Positions 1-8,010 of a stretch of 19,595 nt of DNA are shown here, one piece after another. Source of the stretch: an uncultured bacterium (GTDB taxonomy: Bacteria > Planctomycetota > UBA1135 > GCA-002686595); assembly GCA_913058555.1 (NCBI GenBank), contig CAJXRJ010000044.1, positions 1-19,595 of the forward strand. The letters run 5' to 3'. Position 1 is the first letter of the stretch. Every line of letters starts with the position of its first letter. The position numbers were made by a program, and so were the translations under genes. The notes under the pieces are model-generated. The model did not search any database. It worked only from the letters and a program-made list of their open reading frames with translations, and was not told the origin of the DNA.

Positions 1-764
1 TGAAGGATCTTCTGGAGAGCGGCCTCGGGGAGTTCGTCACGGAGCCCCCGCCACCGCTCTTTCGAGCCGCCATGGGTCGCACTTTTGAGCGCCCCCACGG
101 CCGCTGGAGCCCCTTCATACGCGGCGACCTGCGACCCGCGGACGATCCGGTGGCGCGACCTTCCGTCTACCTCTACCCGCGTCCTGGGGATCTGACTGTC
201 CCCCGCTGGCTCTGGGAAGCCGAGGCCGTGCGCTACGGCATCCGCGGCGAGGCACTTGCCGACGCCTACCGACGAGCCGCCGTCGAGAGCCCGCCCTACC
301 TTCGCACGATGCCCCGCGAGGCGTTTCAATCCGCATGGGGCCTCTACGCCACCGCCGAGGTCTTCCGCGCGGGCGAACTGCGCGAAGTGGATCGTGGCTT
401 CGGCTGGCGAGTCCAGGAGCTCTGCGCATTTGCGGCACTGATCGTCGATATCGGCATGCACGATCGCGGCTGGTCCTATCGCCAAGCGATCGATGCTTTC
501 CTCGAGATGACGCCCGTCCCTGAGGTCGCCGCGGAGGAGGTCATTCTCCGCTCCATTGCGGAACCCGCTCGGGACGCCTCCTCTGCTCTGGCGCTGCTAA
601 GGATCCGCAGGCAGCGCCGCACCATCGAAGACCTCCTCGGGGACGAGTTCCGTCCGGAGGAATTCCACAGGGCGCTCCTGACCGGCGGCCCCGTGCCCAT
701 GTCGGAAGTGAATGGCCGTATCGAGAGCTGGCTCGCCAAGCGGGCCATCGATTCCCGCCGATGA
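1..764 (+). CDS. DUF885-family protein, C-terminal part (5' partial), degenerate metal site
   Basis: The reading frame is open to the left edge (first full codon at base 3), so the gene begins outside the window; the ATG at 72 is probably internal. The C-terminal half matches the DUF885 family (PF05960/COG4805), presumed metal-dependent hydrolases of unknown substrate. Family landmarks are visible: VDIGMHDRGWSYRQAIDAF for the usual VDTGxHxxGW(S/T)xxQAI block, and FHRALLTGGPVPMSEV near the end for the usual FHxxLLxxGxxPLxxL. The two metal-site motifs have decayed: where HEAxPGHHLQ is expected the frame reads AEAVRYGIRG (219-248), and EGWALY is replaced by SAWGLY (330-347). All motif histidines and the second-motif glutamate are missing, so the protein may be catalytically dead or have changed function. 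Its stop overlaps the next start by ATGA (761-764), implying translational coupling to a GT39-like glycosyltransferase. Family assignment is fairly sure; loss of activity is inferred. Confidence 0.82.
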   Translation, partial: KDLLESGLGEFVTEPPPPLFRAAMGRTFERPHGRWSPFIRGDLRPADDPVARPSVYLYPRPGDLTVPRWLWEAEAVRYGIRGEALADAYRRAAVESPPYLRTMPREAFQSAWGLYATAEVFRAGELREVDRGFGWRVQELCAFAALIVDIGMHDRGWSYRQAIDAFLEMTPVPEVAAEEVILRSIAEPARDASSALALLRIRRQRRTIEDLLGDEFRPEEFHRALLTGGPVPMSEVNGRIESWLAKRAIDSRR

Positions 765-2617
765 CCTTCCCGTCGAGATCCATCCGGCTCCTGGCGTGGG
801 CCGCCCTCGCCCTGGCTGGTGTCCTTGCCGTGGTCATCGGTTGGGACCGGGGACCTGACCCCCTCATCGACTTTGGGCGAGAGCTTTATGTGCCCTGGCG
901 GCTCGTGGAAGGGGACGTCCTGCACCGGGACATCGCGTGGTTCAACGGGCCCCTGGGCCCGTGGCTCATCGAAGGCTGGATGCGTGTATTCGGCGTATCG
1001 CTCGATGCGCTGCAGGCCTTGAACGCCGTCGTCATCGGCGCTGCGACTTGGCTCCTCGCGCGGCTCGTGGGGCGAATCGCGGGGGAGGTCGGCGCGTGGC
1101 TTGGCTGCTTCGTCTTCCTCGTGGTCTTCGCGGTGGCACAACAGGAGGCCATCGGCAACTACATGTTCCTCGCGCCGTACTCCCACGGCATCACCTTCGG
1201 CTTCACCGCGGCGCTCGCTTCCCTCTGGGCCCTGGCGCGCGCGGGGGAATCCACCCCAGGGAGAGTGCAGGAACACCGAGCGCGGCCGCGATGGCTGATC
1301 CTCTCCGGAGCGTGCGCAGGGCTGGCCTTCCTGAGCAAGGCAGAGATCTTCCTCGGGGCGGGTATCGGCGCCTCCGCCGCCCTCTTCGCCGTCGCCGTGG
1401 GGCTACCCAGCGCCAAGGACCGAGCCGCAGTGCTGGGCTTCTTCGCCTTCGGCTTCGCCTTGCCCGTCCTCGCCGCGGGCGCGCGGTTCGCGGGCCAAAT
1501 CGGCCTCGATGAAACACCGCTCGCCCTCGCTGGAACGTGGCCCTACGCGTTCAACGAAGAAGTCAGCAACATGCCGTTCTACCGCAAGATGCGCGGCACC
1601 GACGATCTTGGGGCGTCGCTCACCCGTCTCGCGGCCACAACCGCCGGGATGGGCGCCTTCCTTGCGGCGCTCTTCGTCTTCGCTGGGGAGATCGCCACCC
1701 GCGTGAGAAGGCCCCGGGTCGCGGTCGCGGCGGCGTTCAGCCTCGCCTTCGCACTCACGGGCGCCGCCTTCCTCAAGGTGCAAATCGCCTGGATGCTGCT
1801 GCCCCTGACCGCCATCTTGCCGGTCATGGCCCTGGGCTCCCTGCGCCGCTTGTTTCGGGAAAGAACCAGCGGGGCGCCCACGCGGCACGTTGCGCTGGTG
1901 GGCTTCAGCTTCTTCGCCGCCGGCCTCTTGCCCAAAGTCCTCTTCGTGCCCCTCGCGCGCCAGTACGGCTTTGTGCTCTCGGTCCCGGGCTGCCTGCTCG
2001 CGGTCGTGCTCCTGGTGGTTTGGATTCCCAACTGGCTTGCGGCCCGGCGGCCGGGCGCGGGGCCCCCTGCTCAGACGTCCACCCTCTGGGCCCAGCGCGC
2101 CGCTGCGGCCGCCGCCATCCTGGTCTTCGTGGCCATGAACGCCAACGCAACGCGGAACTGGTTCACCCAGAAGACCGTCGATTTCGGCGAGGGGAACGAT
2201 CGGATCCTGAGCGGCCGTTGGCGCGGGGAGAAGATGCGTGAAGCCTACTTGGACCTGAAGGAACGCCTGGCCCCCGGCGACGAACTACTCGTCCTCCCGG
2301 AAGGCATCACGTTCAACTACCTGCTGCGCGCGAAGACGCCGACGCGGCTGGTGAACTTCATGGCCCCTGAGCTCGCCATGTTCGACGAGGCCGAGATCGT
2401 TCAATCCCTCGACAAACGCCCGCCTGCGGTGGTGCTTCTGGTGCACCGCCCCACGGACGACTACGGTTTCCCCTTCTTCGGCCACGGCTACGGCGACTCG
2501 ATTCTGGAATGGGTCCAGGACCGTTACCGCGTCGAGCGCCAGATCGGCGAGCGGCCCTTCGTCCCCATGGCCGAATCGAAGGAGAAGTTCGGCGTCGCGA
2601 TCCTCGTCCCGCGCTGA
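761..2617 (+). CDS. GT39-like polytopic membrane glycosyltransferase
   Basis: This 618-residue protein has about ten hydrophobic segments followed by a soluble C-terminal domain of roughly 130-150 residues, the layout of GT-C fold enzymes (glycosyltransferase family 39 / ArnT-like). Such enzymes move a sugar from a polyprenyl-phosphate donor to a protein or lipid on the outer face of the inner membrane. The first outside loop carries the acidic motif IDFGREL followed by VEGDVLHRDIAWFNGPLGP, which I recognise from planctomycete GT39-like proteins; the Asp/Glu there would be the catalytic or metal-binding acids. The end (from about nt 2190) is soluble, with no further membrane segment. The start is the ATG that overlaps the upstream stop as ATGA, so the gene should be translated with the DUF885 gene. 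Sugar donor and acceptor cannot be deduced. Class is likely; exact function is open. Confidence 0.8.
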   Translation: MTFPSRSIRLLAWAALALAGVLAVVIGWDRGPDPLIDFGRELYVPWRLVEGDVLHRDIAWFNGPLGPWLIEGWMRVFGVSLDALQALNAVVIGAATWLLARLVGRIAGEVGAWLGCFVFLVVFAVAQQEAIGNYMFLAPYSHGITFGFTAALASLWALARAGESTPGRVQEHRARPRWLILSGACAGLAFLSKAEIFLGAGIGASAALFAVAVGLPSAKDRAAVLGFFAFGFALPVLAAGARFAGQIGLDETPLALAGTWPYAFNEEVSNMPFYRKMRGTDDLGASLTRLAATTAGMGAFLAALFVFAGEIATRVRRPRVAVAAAFSLAFALTGAAFLKVQIAWMLLPLTAILPVMALGSLRRLFRERTSGAPTRHVALVGFSFFAAGLLPKVLFVPLARQYGFVLSVPGCLLAVVLLVVWIPNWLAARRPGAGPPAQTSTLWAQRAAAAAAILVFVAMNANATRNWFTQKTVDFGEGNDRILSGRWRGEKMREAYLDLKERLAPGDELLVLPEGITFNYLLRAKTPTRLVNFMAPELAMFDEAEIVQSLDKRPPAVVLLVHRPTDDYGFPFFGHGYGDSILEWVQDRYRVERQIGERPFVPMAESKEKFGVAILVPR

Positions 2618-2829
2618 GGGACCTTGGGCCCTTCGCGGACCCGATGAATCGCGGCCGCGCATGTAGGTGCGCCGGGAACCTCACCACTGGCCGCGACCGG
2701 ACACGGCAGAATGACGCGGAAACGACGACAGCGATGAGCAGCACAGATTCCACGCGGCCCGAACACAGCCTTTGCCCCTCTCCGCCAGGGCCCTCCCCTA
2801 CCCTGTCGCGCCAGTCTCCCTGGTCGACC
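2618..2829 (+). other. Intergenic gap before the PQQ dehydrogenase; no gene seen
   Basis: This 212-bp gap lies between the GT39 stop and the chosen dehydrogenase start. The dehydrogenase frame stays open through it, with a possible earlier ATG at 2734, but the translation is proline- and serine-rich, lacks a signal peptide and looks non-coding. I see no convincing -35/-10 pair, terminator or small gene. Confidence 0.4.
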
Positions 2830-4929
2830 ATGCAAAAACTCTCCCTCCTTGCCGCCGCGGGCCTCGTGTCTGTGCTCCTGTACCCGTCCATTGCTCGCTC
2901 GTTCCTTGTGGACCCAGAGGGCGTCGACCTTGAGCGCGCGTTCCCGGACTTTGAGTTCGAGCGGCCCGTCTACCTGACCGGCGCCGGCGATGGCACCGAG
3001 CGGGTCTTTGTCGTCGAGCAGGCCGGCAAGATCTGGACCTTCGACGGAACGACCGATACGCCCGCGGAGAAGACGATCTTCCTCGACATCTCCGAGCGGG
3101 TCAGCCGGGTGGGCAACGAGGAGGGTCTTCTGGGCCTCGCGTTCCACCCAGACTTCGCAGAGAACGGGCAGTTCTACGTGCACTACTCGTCGTCGGTGAA
3201 CGACGAGCACGGGATCCTCGCGATGTTCACTGCCGATGAAAACACAGCGGACCCCGACTCCGAGAGCGTCTTGCTCGAAGTGAAGCAGCCGTTCCGAAAC
3301 CACAATGGAGGCATGATCGCCTTCGGTCCCGATGGGTACCTCTACATGGCCCTTGGGGACGGCGGCGCCGCCAACGACCCGTTCGGCAACGGCCAGGACC
3401 TGTCGACCCTGCTGGGCACGATCCTTCGGATCGACGTGGATCAGACAAGCGGTGACCTGCCCTACGGGATCCCAGGGGACAACCCGTTCGTGGACGTGGA
3501 CGGCGCTCGCCCGGAGATCTACGCCTTCGGCCTGCGCAACGCGTGGCGCTTTGCTTTCGATTCAAAGACCGGCGAGCTCTGGGCCGGCGACGTGGGCCAG
3601 AACAAGATGGAGGAGATCTCCCTCATCGTGAAGGGCGGCAACTACGGCTGGAAGACCTTCGAAGCCTCGCTGGACTTCTCGGACGACCCCCTGTCCCGCG
3701 GTGAGCACATTCCCCCGGTCGCAACCTATGGGCGAAAGGACGGGATCTCCATCACGGGAGGCGAGGTGTACCGCGGGCTGCGGTATCCGGAGTTCGAGGG
3801 CGCGTATTTCTACGCCGACTACGTGTCCGGGAACATGTGGATGATCACGCGGGACGCGAACGGACAGTTCCAGAACGAGCTGGTGCGCCGCACGCGCCGC
3901 ACGATCGCTTCGTTCGGCACCGACGACGCGGGCGAGGTCTTCGCGCTGGCCTTCGACGGCAACATCTACCGCATCGTGCCTTCAGAACTGCCCGAGGGCA
4001 CCTTCGACGATTGGCCAGCGAAGATTTCGGAAGCGGGCATCTACGCATCCGCCAAGGAGAAGACCTTCCTCCCGGACGTGGTCCCCTACGAAGTCAACGC
4101 ACCGTTCTGGTCTGACGGCGCGGAGAAGCGGCGCTACCTGCAGCTTCCCGAGGGTGCGTCGATGACGTACCACGAGGACGGAGTGTGGGAATTCCCCGTG
4201 GGCGCGGTCATCGTCAAGGAGTTCATCTCCACCGGCGGCCGCGAGGAGCGGCACCTGGAGACGCGCCTGAACAAGTTCACGGAGACGGGCTGGGAAGCCG
4301 CCACTTACGTTTGGTCCCTTACCGGTCGCGACGCGCGCCTGGCCGTCCCGGGCAAGAGCGTGAAGTTCAAGGACGCGGTCCTCGGGGATGAGAAGGGCCG
4401 TGCGATCTGGCACGCGCCGTCCGCAGCAGCCTGCACCAGCTGCCATCTCCAGGACCAGGGTTTCGCCTTGGGGCTCTCCACGATGCAGCTCAACATGGAC
4501 GTGGGCGGCGAAAACCAGATCCAGGCCCTGGCCAAAGCGGGCCTCGTCGCGCTTCCGGAGGGCTTCAACCCCGAAACCGCCCCAGCCCACGTGTCCCCCA
4601 GCGACGAATCGGCCCCCATCGGGAATCGCGCCCGCGCCTGGCTCGACGTGAACTGCGCCATGTGCCATCAGCCGAACGGCCCCGGCAACGCCGCGATCGA
4701 CCTGCGCGTAGGAACACCACTTAGCGAAACCGGCTTGGTGAACGCCGCGCCGTCCCAGGGGGACCTCGGTATCGAGAATGCGCTCATCGTCGCCGCCGGC
4801 GAGCCGGATCGATCGATCCTCGTCCACCGCGTGGAAACCCTCGGCGACGGCCGCATGCCAAACATCGGCAGCCACCGCGTCGACGCCGAAGGAGCCGCGC
4901 TCCTGCGGGCCTGGATCGAGTCCCTATGA
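2830..4929 (+). CDS. Exported PQQ-dependent sugar dehydrogenase fused to a diheme cytochrome c module
   Basis: This 699-residue protein starts at ATG 2830 because a signal peptide follows at once (MQKLSLLAAAGLVSVLLYPSIARS); the frame is open further upstream, but that stretch looks non-coding. Residues about 35-380 form a six-bladed propeller of the GSDH family (PF07995), which oxidises aldoses or related sugars with PQQ. RNHNGGMIAFGPDG with catalytic-base candidate His158, the following ALGDGG, and GLRNAWRFAFD plus GDVGQN are typical. From about 385 on, the protein resembles SO_2930-type diheme cytochromes (VPYEVNAPFWSD, then YLQLPEG, WEFPVGAVIVKEF and LETRLN). It has two heme c sites: CTSCH at residue 535 (4432-4446) and CAMCH at 609 (4654-4668). 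Electrons could pass from PQQ to heme within one periplasmic chain. The stop overlaps the convergent RND gene by 6 bp. No PQQ biosynthesis gene is in the window. Substrate unknown. Confidence 0.9.
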   Translation: MQKLSLLAAAGLVSVLLYPSIARSFLVDPEGVDLERAFPDFEFERPVYLTGAGDGTERVFVVEQAGKIWTFDGTTDTPAEKTIFLDISERVSRVGNEEGLLGLAFHPDFAENGQFYVHYSSSVNDEHGILAMFTADENTADPDSESVLLEVKQPFRNHNGGMIAFGPDGYLYMALGDGGAANDPFGNGQDLSTLLGTILRIDVDQTSGDLPYGIPGDNPFVDVDGARPEIYAFGLRNAWRFAFDSKTGELWAGDVGQNKMEEISLIVKGGNYGWKTFEASLDFSDDPLSRGEHIPPVATYGRKDGISITGGEVYRGLRYPEFEGAYFYADYVSGNMWMITRDANGQFQNELVRRTRRTIASFGTDDAGEVFALAFDGNIYRIVPSELPEGTFDDWPAKISEAGIYASAKEKTFLPDVVPYEVNAPFWSDGAEKRRYLQLPEGASMTYHEDGVWEFPVGAVIVKEFISTGGREERHLETRLNKFTETGWEAATYVWSLTGRDARLAVPGKSVKFKDAVLGDEKGRAIWHAPSAAACTSCHLQDQGFALGLSTMQLNMDVGGENQIQALAKAGLVALPEGFNPETAPAHVSPSDESAPIGNRARAWLDVNCAMCHQPNGPGNAAIDLRVGTPLSETGLVNAAPSQGDLGIENALIVAAGEPDRSILVHRVETLGDGRMPNIGSHRVDAEGAALLRAWIESL

Positions 4930-7900
4930 GGGCTGCGCTTCGGTGACCGTCCGGCTCTTTCGCGAAAGAGCGAAGACGGCGGGGATCAAAAGCAGCGTGA
5001 TCGCGGAAGAGCCCACGAGGCCGCCGACCACGGCCCGGGCGAGTGGCGCCTGGGCGTCGGCGCCCTCGCCGATGCCGAGTGCGAGCGGCATCAGCGCGAG
5101 CACCGTGGTGAGCGTCGTCATGAGGATCGGACGAAGGCGGCGCCTCCCCGCTTCCAGGGCTGCGGCGCGCGGGTCGAGACCGAGTTCGACGAGGCGGCTC
5201 GACTGGTCCACGAGCAGGATCGCGTTGTTGACGACGATCCCCCCCAGCATGATGCAGCCGATCCCGCTCTGCAGGTTGAAGGTCGTGTCCGTCAGGTAGA
5301 GCGTCACGAGCACACCGATAGCCGCCATGGGCACCGCGAGCATCACGATCAGCGGATCGCGGAGGGACTCGTACTGGCAGCTCAGCACCATGTAAACGAG
5401 GGCGATGGCGAGCAGGAACGAGAGGGCCAGCTCCCGGGTGGACTTCTCCTGGGCCTCGAAGCTTCCCGCCACGCGCAGGTCGTGGCCCATGGGCCGCGGC
5501 AGCTCATCGAGGCGTGCCTGCACGTCCCGGGCCACATCGCCCATGGCGCGGCCCGCCAGGTTGGCCGTGACCTTCACGAGGCGTTCCTGGTTGCGGCGCT
5601 CGATGATGAGCGGCCCTTGACCAGAGGAGGCGTCCACGAGGTTCCTGAGGGCGACGGGCTGGCCCGTGGACGTGCTCAGGGTCATGTCTAGCACCTCGTC
5701 GATGGAACGCCGCTCCGCGTCCTCGAGCTGGACGAGGATCCGGTAGGCGTTGCCCTCTGACCGATACTCGCCGGCCTGGGATCCCGCAAAGCCGGTCTCC
5801 AGGACCCGCGTCACGTCGCGCACGGAGAGCCCTACGTCGGCGACTTTCTCGCGGTTGAGGCTCAGCTCCGTTTGGGGGACGCCCGCCTGCACGCTGACCT
5901 CCACGTCCGTGACGCCATCGACGCTCCGCACGATGTCCGCCGCGCGCTGGCCGAGCCCCGCGAGCACGCCTAGGTCGAATCCTCGCACCTCGACTTCAAG
6001 GCCCTCGTTGCTACCCAGCACCCTCTGCAGGAGGAACTGTCCCTGGGGCGCTCGGGTACGAATCTTCATGCCCGCGATGGTGCCCTCAAGCTCTTCGCGC
6101 AGCGCATCGGCGACCTCTGAGTTCGAGCGCGAGCGGTCCTTTGCGGGGACGAGCGTCAGCTGAACCTCGCCCCGGGCGGAAAGCGCGCTGCGGTAGCTCG
6201 GCCCCACAGTCACCACGGCGGCACGGGCCTCGGGGACCGCGGCGACGATGCGGTCCTCCATGAGGCGCGTCTGCTGGTCCACGAGATCGAGCCGGGTGCC
6301 GTTCTCCATCTCACCGGTGACCCGCACTTCCCCCTCGTCACTGGGCGGCAGGAACTCGGTGCCGATGTGGGGGTACAAGAAGAGACTCGCCCCGAGCAAG
6401 AGGCCTGATCCCACGAGCGCGACGGACGGCCGCGCGAGGGTGCGCTTCAGGACGCCGAGGTAGAACCGGTCCAGCCCGGCGAGCAGGCTCCCCGCGACAG
6501 ACGCGAGGCCCCTGCTGTCCTCTCCGGAAGGGGCGCCCTGGCCCGCGAGCAGGCGCGACGCCAGCACCGGAACGAGGCTCAAGGACACCATCAGCGAACA
6601 GGCCAGGCTGAACGCGATCACCAGGGCCAGTTCCTTGAAGAGCAGCCCCGAAACACCGCGCACAAAGATGAGCGGCACGAAGATGACGAGGGTCGTGATC
6701 GTGCTCGCCACGATGGCGCCGGCCACTTCAGAAGTGCCGTTCACCGCGGCATCCCGCGCGTTCTCTCCCTCTTCGGCGCGGCGCCGGAAGATGTTCTCGA
6801 GCACCACGACGGAGCTGTCCACCATCATCCCTACGCCGAGCGCCAGCCCCCCGAGGGTCATCAGGTTCAAGGTGAACCCGCCGAGGTACATCAGGGCGAA
6901 GGTCGCGATCACCGAGATCGGAATCGCGGACGCGATCACGAGCGTGCTGCGCAGGTGCCGTAGGAAGAACAGCAGCACAAGCACCGCGAAGAAACCGCCG
7001 TAAAGCACGGAGTTCGCGACGTTGCTAATGGAGCGCTCGATGAAGTTACCCTGGTTCGACACCGCGACCACCGAGATCTGCGGGAAGGCGCGGTTGACCT
7101 CTTCGATGCGCTCGAGGATCCGGCGCGAGACTTCGACAGTGTTGGCGTCAGCCTGCTTGCGCACGGCCACGCGCATGCCGAGGTCGCCGTTCACGCGCAC
7201 GTGCCTGGTGAGCTTCTCGTAGGTATCCTTCACCTTGGCGATCTGCCCGATGGTCACGGCTCCGTCTCCGCGCTCGAGCACGACCGTGTCGCGGATCTCG
7301 TCGAGGGTTTGGAACTCTGCGGGGGCGCGAAGCGTGACCTCGTAGCGGCCGTCCTCGAGCTTGCCCGCCGGACGGTCCAGGTTGGCGCTGCGCAGGGCGT
7401 CGAGCACCGTGTCCAGGGGAATGCCCAGGGCGTTGATTCGGCCCGGGTCGAGCTCGACGCGCACCTCGCGGCTGTACCCACCCCACACGTCCACCTGGGC
7501 AACGCCGGGAATGCGCGCGAACCGGAAGCGCACCTGGTTCTCGACGAGTTCCGTCAGGTCGACAGGGTTGAGCTTCGACGAGATGCCAAGGATCACGACA
7601 GGGAAGCTCGCGATGTCGAACTTCGACACGCGCGGCCGCCCCACGTCCTCGGGCAGCTCGTCGATCTCTTGCTCGAGGCGCGACTGCAGCTCGATGGCCG
7701 CTTCGTCGAGGTCCACGCCAAAGGCAAACCGCACGGTGATGCGACTGGAGCCCTCCGAGGACGTCGAGCTGATGTCCTCGACGCCGGGGACCGTCGCGAC
7801 GATCTCTTCGGTGATCTGGGTCACGAGCCGCTCGACCACCTCCGGGCTCGCGCCTTCGTACTCCGTGCGGATCGTGCAGGTGGGGAGCTCGACCTCCGGC

Positions 7901-8010
7901 AGGAGGTCAATCCGCAGGCGACCGAGGGAGAAGGCCCCGAGGGCCACCACCATCAGGGTCACCATGGCCGTGAAGATCGGCCGCTGGACGCTGCGCGCGG
8001 GGAGGTTCAA
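4924..8010 (-). CDS. RND efflux permease, AcrB/HAE family
   Basis: At 1028 residues this has the full length of an AcrB-type inner-membrane drug/proton antiporter: TM1 after NLPARSVQRPIF, a large periplasmic porter domain, TM2-6, a second porter domain and TM8-12. ID(L)LPEVELP and the GASPEVVE block are family hallmarks. The proton-relay positions differ from E. coli AcrB: the Asp-Asp pair of TM4 is Asp398-Ser399 (VGMMVDSSVVVLEN) and the TM10 lysine is Asn928 (GIVVNNAILLVD). I believe this is usual in a widespread HAE subgroup rather than a defect. The start is TTG at 8010, overlapping the adaptor stop as TTGA; no in-frame ATG fits the expected N-terminus. Together with the adaptor it should form a tripartite pump, but no TolC-type outer-membrane channel is present here. 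Substrates could be drugs, detergents or lipids; a metal pump is less likely. Confidence 0.93.
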   Translation of the reverse strand: MNLPARSVQRPIFTAMVTLMVVALGAFSLGRLRIDLLPEVELPTCTIRTEYEGASPEVVERLVTQITEEIVATVPGVEDISSTSSEGSSRITVRFAFGVDLDEAAIELQSRLEQEIDELPEDVGRPRVSKFDIASFPVVILGISSKLNPVDLTELVENQVRFRFARIPGVAQVDVWGGYSREVRVELDPGRINALGIPLDTVLDALRSANLDRPAGKLEDGRYEVTLRAPAEFQTLDEIRDTVVLERGDGAVTIGQIAKVKDTYEKLTRHVRVNGDLGMRVAVRKQADANTVEVSRRILERIEEVNRAFPQISVVAVSNQGNFIERSISNVANSVLYGGFFAVLVLLFFLRHLRSTLVIASAIPISVIATFALMYLGGFTLNLMTLGGLALGVGMMVDSSVVVLENIFRRRAEEGENARDAAVNGTSEVAGAIVASTITTLVIFVPLIFVRGVSGLLFKELALVIAFSLACSLMVSLSLVPVLASRLLAGQGAPSGEDSRGLASVAGSLLAGLDRFYLGVLKRTLARPSVALVGSGLLLGASLFLYPHIGTEFLPPSDEGEVRVTGEMENGTRLDLVDQQTRLMEDRIVAAVPEARAAVVTVGPSYRSALSARGEVQLTLVPAKDRSRSNSEVADALREELEGTIAGMKIRTRAPQGQFLLQRVLGSNEGLEVEVRGFDLGVLAGLGQRAADIVRSVDGVTDVEVSVQAGVPQTELSLNREKVADVGLSVRDVTRVLETGFAGSQAGEYRSEGNAYRILVQLEDAERRSIDEVLDMTLSTSTGQPVALRNLVDASSGQGPLIIERRNQERLVKVTANLAGRAMGDVARDVQARLDELPRPMGHDLRVAGSFEAQEKSTRELALSFLLAIALVYMVLSCQYESLRDPLIVMLAVPMAAIGVLVTLYLTDTTFNLQSGIGCIMLGGIVVNNAILLVDQSSRLVELGLDPRAAALEAGRRRLRPILMTTLTTVLALMPLALGIGEGADAQAPLARAVVGGLVGSSAITLLLIPAVFALSRKSRTVTEAQPS

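Noticed and set aside
476..1276. Long minus-strand open frame across the DUF885/GT39 junction
   Set aside because: It is antisense to two genes with recognisable family motifs, and its translation is Arg/Gly/Glu/Pro-rich as expected for shadow frames in GC-rich DNA.
3982..4875. 297-codon minus-strand open frame inside the PQQ dehydrogenase gene
   Set aside because: The plus-strand frame carries both CxxCH motifs and the cytochrome homology; the antisense frame shows no recognisable domain.
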